A model generated the notes under the pieces. The model saw only the letters and a list, made by a program, of their open reading frames with translations. It made no database searches and was not told where the DNA came from. A stretch of DNA of 64,000 nucleotides from NCBI GenBank assembly GCA_029339505.1, contig JAQISU010000169.1, positions 3,836,001-3,900,000 on the forward strand. Direction: 5' to 3'. The DNA is from Unio delphinus (lineage: Eukaryota > Mollusca > Bivalvia > Unionida > Unionidae). The position numbers and the translations under genes were made by a program. Position 1 is the first letter of the stretch. Every line of letters starts with the position of its first letter. This document shows, in pieces, positions 59,716 to 64,000 of the stretch.

Positions 59716-60753
59716 TTATTTACTTAAATCCGCTACGAATTCTACATACCATGATACCGAAGTTCTAGCCAAATCTTTATCAGTAGCTGTTATAGTGAAC
59801 TTTTCAGTTTTATCCTTGTCGATGATCGTTGATATCACATTATTGACCCCGGATGAACTCGACGATGATATATTAAATTGAATTGGTGCTGCTAGTGTTA
59901 ATCGATAAATACCTTTAACGGTTGCAGTGATATCTAATTTGTTGTTTGTAGGTGTCCACTCAAATGATCCGTGTTGGATTGTATATACTACGTTATTGGT
60001 TTTCTCATGAGGAATTTTTGTTTTTTCAATGATTGTTATCATCCTCGAAAAATCACCTTTGACGGCTTCGATGAAAGTTTTCGTCTCATCGATGGATTTT
60101 TTAATATCAGGGAGTTTTATTTCAATTTTATCCAACTGGGTTCCAATAAATTTATCAATGATATTTCTACGAAATGATATAAACTGTTTTACGTTATCTT
60201 CAATTTTAGATTCAAGTATTTTTAGTACAGCCAGAGAATTGTTTAACTCATCGTTGAGAGTTTTTAATCGATCTGTAATCGTCGAAAAAAGTACACCCGG
60301 TTTGAGTTTACCCTGATCGGAAAATAACGCGATAGTATCCTCGATTGCATTTTGTTGTTTAACTAAAATATCATCCAGAGAAATATTACTGGTTTTCAAT
60401 TTACCTTGATCGGAAAATAACGCGATAGTATCCTCGATTGCATTTTGTTGTTTAACTAAAATATCATCCAGAGAAATATTACTGGTTTTCAATTTACCCT
60501 GATCGGAAAATAACGCAACGGTGTTCTCGATTGCATTTTGTTGTTTAACCAAAATATCATCCAGAGAAATATTACTGGTTTTCAATTTACCCTGTTTGTC
60601 CTGAAATACAACTATTTCATTGGGTTCAACACTTTCTAAATTCAACGTCTCAGCTATTTCATCTTTAATTTTTTTTGTTATATCCTTGATAGAATCAGGG
60701 GTTGCAGTGCCATCGGGTTTGGGTTTCAAAGATCTCCCCCAAATATCAATCAT
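59716..60753 (-). CDS. Fibre-like protein with three near-identical 31-residue repeats
   Basis: 345 residues. After a short head (MIDIWGRSLKPKPDG) come residues 55-147 made of three 31-residue units (GKLKTSNISLDDILVKQQN, then AIEDTIALFSDQ), plus a partial fourth unit before and after. Long coiled-coil-like helices follow at about 150-250 (LNNSLAVLKILESKIED, IKKSIDETKTFIEAVKG). The C-terminal region at about 255-345 is beta-rich (GSFEWTPTNNKLDITATVKG). Tail head, repeated shaft and beta knob are the layout of adenovirus-like fibres, which suggests an attachment protein. No sequence homology to known fibres is claimed. Confidence 0.55.
   Translation of the reverse strand: MIDIWGRSLKPKPDGTATPDSIKDITKKIKDEIAETLNLESVEPNEIVVFQDKQGKLKTSNISLDDILVKQQNAIENTVALFSDQGKLKTSNISLDDILVKQQNAIEDTIALFSDQGKLKTSNISLDDILVKQQNAIEDTIALFSDQGKLKPGVLFSTITDRLKTLNDELNNSLAVLKILESKIEDNVKQFISFRRNIIDKFIGTQLDKIEIKLPDIKKSIDETKTFIEAVKGDFSRMITIIEKTKIPHEKTNNVVYTIQHGSFEWTPTNNKLDITATVKGIYRLTLAAPIQFNISSSSSSGVNNVISTIIDKDKTEKFTITATDKDLARTSVSWYVEFVADLSK
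60311..60589 (-). repeat. Tandem 93-bp coding repeats, three units
   Basis: Units begin at 60311, 60404 and 60497. The first two differ at about one base in 93; the third differs at several. They code in phase for the 31-residue repeats of the fibre-like protein. The last codons of a fourth unit (GKLK) are at the 60311 edge. Confidence 0.95.
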
Positions 60754-60777
60754 GTTATTGTAAAACTCTTTCTCTCT

Positions 60778-61191
60778 CTAAAATCGTTTCGATTTCCAGC
60801 GATTGCTGGTGTAGTCATTTACGACAATATGAGGTGGTTTTCTAGATGCTGAAATAGCGTCAAGGACATTTAATACTTCACTGCCACATATTGGTGGGTC
60901 AATCATCGTTTGTGTTGGTAGCGTAGAATACCAAGTCTTCATTGGAAGGGTTTTTATATACCGCATAAACTCTTTTGGTGGGGCTAATCCATATGAATCG
61001 AAATAAACAATCCCACGTGTATCAATAGCGTATGCAACCCAGTGAGTTCCAGGTCCGGTGCTGTTATCGAGATTAATGATTCCGGTTTCAGTTTTGTTTG
61101 GTTGATGTGGTAATTGATCTTTCATAAAAACACCTCTGAAATTTTTAATCACTAGTTTTTTAGCCGCATCCATTAAATCAAAATTGGACAT
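60778..61191 (-). CDS. Adenain-type cysteine protease (virion maturation)
   Basis: 137 residues from the ATG at 61191 (MSNFDLMDAAKKLVIKNFRG). An upstream open extension to 61272 starts at GTG and overlaps the preceding gene, so I reject it. The catalytic set is visible: His in GPGTHWVAYAID, Asp in YFDSYGLAPP, Gln in PTQTM, and Cys in PPICGSEVLNVL. This is the order of the adenovirus protease/Ulp1 (C48/C5) fold. Such proteases cut capsid and core precursors after (M/I/L)-x-G-G or G-x sites in adenovirus. Its neighbours, the two small basic proteins, contain fitting sites. Intact. Confidence 0.8.
   Translation of the reverse strand: MSNFDLMDAAKKLVIKNFRGVFMKDQLPHQPNKTETGIINLDNSTGPGTHWVAYAIDTRGIVYFDSYGLAPPKEFMRYIKTLPMKTWYSTLPTQTMIDPPICGSEVLNVLDAISASRKPPHIVVNDYTSNRWKSKRF
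60781..60789. promoter_or_regulatory. 9-mer AAATCGTTT, site 2
   Basis: Inverse of AAACGATTT. It covers the last codons of the protease gene (K-R-F-stop) and lies 28 bases upstream of the fibre-like protein ATG at 60753. Confidence 0.3.
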
Positions 61192-61211
61192 AGGAATCTT
61201 CGATTCCTGAA

Positions 61212-61706
61212 TTAATAAATCGTTCCTGGTAGTCTCAGGCCTGATCCGTGAACGGATCTCCCGCTGTACCACGAATACGGGGTTCCTGGTAGTCTTAGAC
61301 CCAATCCGTGAACGGATCGTCTCTTTTTTTTATATCCTTTCCCAGTTGCCTTCTTTAGTGCCATTCCTGCTGCAGTACCAACGGCTCCTAACGCTGCCGC
61401 TTTAGCCACCGCTGGGGCTGCTGCTGCAATCAATGCTGGAATCGCAGCTAACAACGGAAATATACCGCCTGTTTTAATCATATTTTTGATAGCAGCCGCA
61501 GAAAGAGTAATCTGAACACCTTTTTTGGCTGCAAGTGCATCATTGAAATGTTTTATTTGACGAGTTGTCAGCGATAATTTATTTGCACCACCAGTCATTT
61601 GATTAGGTTTCAACGTGATTGTGGTTCCACATTTTTTAGCTGATTCCGATTGCAATTTTTTTAATTGACCGGGAGTTAACGTAACACTAATAACACTATA
61701 TGACAT
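61212..61706 (-). CDS. Small basic virion protein, pX/mu-like candidate
   Basis: 164 residues. The N-terminus is VISVTLTPGQLKKLQ, with two related T-L-T/L-S repeats (LKPNQMTGG, LSLTTRQIKHFNDA, ITLSAAAIKN). Next is a hydrophobic Ala-rich segment at about 82-115 (IFPLLAAIPALIAAAAPAVA). Then comes a basic patch GKGYKKKRR and a tail with two copies of SVHGxGLRLPGTxY. Similar L-T-P-x-Q-L starts and G-L-x-L-P-G-T endings occur in small proteins of adintovirus-like elements compared with adenovirus pX or pVI. MTGG|A fits the adenain rule. A core or cement role is inference. Confidence 0.6.
   Translation of the reverse strand: MSYSVISVTLTPGQLKKLQSESAKKCGTTITLKPNQMTGGANKLSLTTRQIKHFNDALAAKKGVQITLSAAAIKNMIKTGGIFPLLAAIPALIAAAAPAVAKAAALGAVGTAAGMALKKATGKGYKKKRRSVHGLGLRLPGTPYSWYSGRSVHGSGLRLPGTIY
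61222..61318 (-). repeat. 60-bp tandem duplication at the 3' end of the pX-like gene
   Basis: Two 37-bp blocks at 61222-61258 and 61282-61318, 33 of 37 bases alike, offset by exactly 60 bases (20 codons). They code for the doubled SVHGxGLRLPGTxY tail. Confidence 0.85.
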
Positions 61707-61727
61707 TATACATAATAGATTGATTCT

Positions 61728-61736
61728 AAATCGTTT
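61728..61736. promoter_or_regulatory. 9-mer AAATCGTTT, site 3
   Basis: In the 40-base gap between the major capsid protein stop (61747) and the pX-like ATG (61706), 22 bases upstream of that ATG. Confidence 0.3.
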
Positions 61737-61746
61737 ACAATTTCAA

Positions 61747-63144
61747 TTACATGTTTTCTACTGGTGCATCTACCACTCTCATTCTTCCTCCAACACCTTC
61801 GAGTAGCATTGATTTGTCGCTGAGAATGACAGCAACCGCTCTATAATTAGCAATAGCACCACGAGTCACATTAGCTCTAAAGTGTATATCAACGACGGAT
61901 TGTCTTGTTAAATCGAGATGTTCCAGTGAGAAGTAATAGATCGGATACAGATTTTTAAAATCATATTGTGATATTTGCAAACCAGTATCGACATTTTGAT
62001 CGCGTGCCATAAATGACAACAGACGATGATACACGCGTGCAATATGATTTTCTTTGTAATTAAGTTGTATATCCTCGGATGGTTCCTGTTGGCCGTTTAT
62101 TCTCAGTGAGATGTCTTTCACACCTAACTGATCAAATATCATATGACTGAAACGTTGATCGCCAACTCGTGTGTTATCCTGTAACGCAATAAATATATGA
62201 CGTGGCGCAGCAACACCTTGTTTTGATGCTAGATTCCACGTGAATAACCCGTTCAGATTTGATTGCTTCACATCTGTACTCACGGTTAGCCAACTCAACA
62301 ACGACTTTCCTCCTTGGTCCATAAATGATAGTAATCGTTCTTCTGCGGTGATTGCTGGAGTCAACACTGGCATCCACAATGATATTTTTGTTAAATTGAC
62401 TTTACCGGCATCAGCATTGGGATTTGCAGCATCTGCTGGAATCCTCCAGATTGCTTCATTATCATCACTCTTTCGTACAAGCGATACTGTATGCTTCGCC
62501 CCGTAGATAACTTTTCTGACGTTTCTACAGAATCCAAAAATATGATGCAGTGGAATCGCACATGAAAATGATTTACTCCCTACTCCCAACATTGAGTTTC
62601 GTGTTGCAGCTCCTAGATTGAAATTAACGTCGTTGTTTATAATCATATCTTCGGCATCAATATTAGCGGTGCCAGCATTATTCTTTGGTCGTCTTACAAC
62701 GAATTGTTTTCCTCCAGCGGTATTTGTAACATCTTTTGCAAACATCATAGAAGGTCCTGCTGATCTTGTATAATCATCGGAATATCTCGCTAACCCGATT
62801 ATAGTTGTAGCCACATCAACATCGCGATCTATCGACTCGATTTCCTTTCCATCAATGAGGTATCTTGCACTCTCAAATAACGCCATAATACCATTATTGA
62901 CAAAACCGACTTGAGTATCACCTGGATATGATGCTCCACCAGCTGTTACAAGTTCTCCTTCTACTTCAATAAACGCTTCACAGGGCAAAAAATATTTACT
63001 GGTATCATGGACTTGAAGTTCAATTCGCGATCGACTATTTGCGTCTATCGCATGATAAGCGTAATATTGATAATCGCGTACAGAATCATCCTTGCCAACT
63101 GGGGCGTCTATATCAAACGCCGGATCATGTGATTTTTTGAACAT
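61747..63144 (-). CDS. Major capsid protein (double jelly-roll hexon type)
   Basis: 465 residues, intact. It begins MFKKSHDPAFDIDAPVGKDD and then has the family's early block DYQYYAYHAID. FESARYLIDGKEIESIDRDVDVA follows at about residues 90-112, a central CAIPLHHIFGFCRNV at about 195-209, and RINGQQEPSEDIQLNYKEN late. The ending is YRAVAVILSDKSMLLEG. The Y-L-I-D-G/N-x-x-x-I-E and P-L-x-x-I-F-G-F blocks are what I recognise in Polinton/adintovirus major capsid proteins, which form the hexagonal capsomers of icosahedral particles. The length fits. Its intact frame contrasts with the broken integrase. Confidence 0.87.
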   Translation of the reverse strand: MFKKSHDPAFDIDAPVGKDDSVRDYQYYAYHAIDANSRSRIELQVHDTSKYFLPCEAFIEVEGELVTAGGASYPGDTQVGFVNNGIMALFESARYLIDGKEIESIDRDVDVATTIIGLARYSDDYTRSAGPSMMFAKDVTNTAGGKQFVVRRPKNNAGTANIDAEDMIINNDVNFNLGAATRNSMLGVGSKSFSCAIPLHHIFGFCRNVRKVIYGAKHTVSLVRKSDDNEAIWRIPADAANPNADAGKVNLTKISLWMPVLTPAITAEERLLSFMDQGGKSLLSWLTVSTDVKQSNLNGLFTWNLASKQGVAAPRHIFIALQDNTRVGDQRFSHMIFDQLGVKDISLRINGQQEPSEDIQLNYKENHIARVYHRLLSFMARDQNVDTGLQISQYDFKNLYPIYYFSLEHLDLTRQSVVDIHFRANVTRGAIANYRAVAVILSDKSMLLEGVGGRMRVVDAPVENM

Positions 63145-63181
63145 TTTATTCTATTTATCAGAGTCTAAATCGTGAAATCAT

Positions 63182-63190
63182 AAACGATTT
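63182..63190. promoter_or_regulatory. 9-mer AAACGATTT, site 4, with imperfect inverse
   Basis: In the gap between the 63191 gene and the major capsid protein, 38 bases upstream of the latter's ATG. Together with AAATCGTGA at about 63167 it makes a short inverted pair. Confidence 0.35.
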
Positions 63191-63640
63191 TCATCGACGT
63201 AGTTTTTTAAAGCCGCTTCCTGCTATCATATTTGCAATATTGCTTTGGTCGGGAGTTAAAGCCATCGACGCTAATTTTTCGTCTACTGCGTTATTTATAA
63301 TTCTACTAACACTTGCAGGCATTTCCGCTGTAGATGGTAACGGTTTCTTTGAAAATCCTTTGGATTTTTCTCGTCTCACTAATGATGTTATTTTATTCTT
63401 CGCAGTTGAAAACGCTTTTCCAGCAAGATCTCCAACAGCACCAATACCCTTATCACGAATAACTTCAATTGCTTTCATTCCTAGTTGTTTAGCTAACGGC
63501 ATCACTTTTGGAGCCATTCTCGCAAATAACCCTGCAATGGTATTGCCTAAACCATCTCCGTAGTATGCTCTATAAACTGGAAACCGTGAATTAACTACGT
63601 AGACGGGGGTTGGTTTATCATGATTGTAGTGTATGATCAT
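63191..63640 (-). CDS. Small basic virion protein, pVI-like candidate
   Basis: 149 residues, intact. The N-terminus includes PVYRAYYGDGLGNTIAGLFA, then an amphipathic helical stretch MAPKVMPLAKQLGMKAIEVI and a Lys/Arg-rich segment (VRREKSKGFSKKP). The C-terminal NMIAGSGFKKLRR contains an adenain-like site (I-A-G-S|G) just before a basic tail. A Gly-rich start followed by an amphipathic helix and a C-terminal protease-cleaved basic peptide is how adenovirus pVI is built. The likeness is in layout, not proven homology. Confidence 0.55.
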   Translation of the reverse strand: MIIHYNHDKPTPVYVVNSRFPVYRAYYGDGLGNTIAGLFARMAPKVMPLAKQLGMKAIEVIRDKGIGAVGDLAGKAFSTAKNKITSLVRREKSKGFSKKPLPSTAEMPASVSRIINNAVDEKLASMALTPDQSNIANMIAGSGFKKLRR

Positions 63641-63664
63641 TATTTGAAATCAGAAACCATTTTT

Positions 63665-63688
63665 CAATTGGAAACGCTAGCGTTTTTA
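63665..63688. promoter_or_regulatory. Palindromic intergenic motif (AAACGCTAGCGTTT), copy 2
   Basis: Perfect 14-bp palindrome at 63672-63685 within CAATTGGAAACGCTAGCG, followed by TTTTTA, 25-48 bases upstream of the 63640 ATG. It is the counterpart of 59673-59696 in reverse orientation. Confidence 0.5.
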
Positions 63689-63702
63689 TTCAGTCTCGGT
63701 GA

Positions 63703-64000
63703 TTAATCACTGTGATACCCACTTTCCACTAACTCGCCAATGAAATCTCGATATGTGCTGATATCCATGATACCACCCTGAAATAATCGTCTACAGATAT
63801 CAGATGCTTCATTAATTATTTCCGGTGAGTTATTTCCAGCTCGGAAACCTCCTACAAGAACTTCTAATCGTGATATATCATTGATAACACTACCAGGGCA
63901 GAAACTCGAAGAGTTTCCAATCCTTGGATTTTCCCTCGAAGAGTTTCCACTGGAATCTTGCAATCCACTTCCGCTATAACCAGTTGCTTCATCCTGTTTT
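63703..64000 (-). CDS. Partial ORF of the element, runs off the right edge
   Basis: The frame is open from the window edge (64000) to the stop at 63703. No ATG start is visible inside; the stretch begins QDEATGYSGSGLQDSSGN. The C-terminal part RLEVLVGGFRAGNNSPEI, followed by a helix DICRRLFQGGIMDISTYRDF, is a compact domain. I recall it as frequent in adintovirus-like elements (R-A-G-N-N-S-x-E-x-x-N-E-A), of unknown function. GYSGSG|L partly fits the adenain rule. The gene upstream, and any PolB, are outside the window. Confidence 0.55.
   Translation of the reverse strand, partial: KQDEATGYSGSGLQDSSGNSSRENPRIGNSSSFCPGSVINDISRLEVLVGGFRAGNNSPEIINEASDICRRLFQGGIMDISTYRDFIGELVESGYHSD

Noticed and set aside
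61192..61272. N-terminal extension of the protease frame up to 61272
   Set aside because: It starts with GTG, overlaps the doubled tail of the pX-like gene, and the family start fits the ATG at 61191.
62174..62506. Frames opposite or shifted within the major capsid gene
   Set aside because: They are shadows of the 465-codon capsid frame.

Overview
The window looks like a piece of an AT-rich invertebrate nuclear genome, probably a lophotrochozoan such as a mollusc. The evidence is split genes with GT/AG introns, CR1-like and L1/Tx1-like LINE copies, tRNA-derived SINEs, MITEs, many micro- and minisatellites, and an endogenous Polinton/adintovirus-like element. The species assignment is inference only.

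Region 1 (1-28,870, + strand) is the 3' part of a FERM-domain gene that I read as FRMD8 (Bili/iTAP). Exons at 1116-1174, 2550-2716, 5370-5588, 10888-11017, 15051-15224 and 20556-20646 join in phase. A small, uncertain last exon lies at 28706-28722. The introns are full of repeats: two CR1-like LINE copies (5913-9462 on -, 17430-20552 on +), TTAA-flanked MITEs, a hAT remnant, a pogo-like element, SINEs, an RTE-type LINE 3' end and several tandem repeats. The second LINE ends in an (ATT)n tail that runs directly into the splice acceptor of an FRMD8 exon.

Region 2 (28,870-41,720) is about 13 kb with no gene I can support. It holds SINE copies, a 38-bp minisatellite and short dispersed elements.

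Region 3 (41,724-46,658, - strand) is a two-exon MAD2L1BP (p31comet) gene, convergent with FRMD8. Its intron carries a full SINE and a nearly identical partial copy of its own second exon.

Region 4 (46,680-55,540) is a transposon graveyard. Degenerate L1/Tx1-type LINE copies appear to lie head to tail (49,300-52,200 is the 3' part of one; 52,250-55,440 is the 5' part of another). They are cut by long (AT)n tracts and by a (CT)n tract inside the reverse transcriptase.

Region 5 (55,543-64,000, runs off the right edge) is a Polinton/Maverick or adintovirus-like element. On the - strand it has a packaging ATPase. On the + strand it has a zinc-ribbon/PLA2-type ORF pair that needs a frame change, and a retroviral-type integrase with a frame break. 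A dense - strand block follows: penton/minor-capsid candidate, membrane protein, fibre-like repeat protein, adenain-type protease, two small basic virion proteins, a major capsid protein and a further partial ORF. No PolB gene is in the window. The structural genes are intact while the integrase is broken and its 3' end is replaced by an inverted repeat. The capsid block carries recurrent intergenic motifs, tandem duplications in three genes, and a gene-junction duplication.
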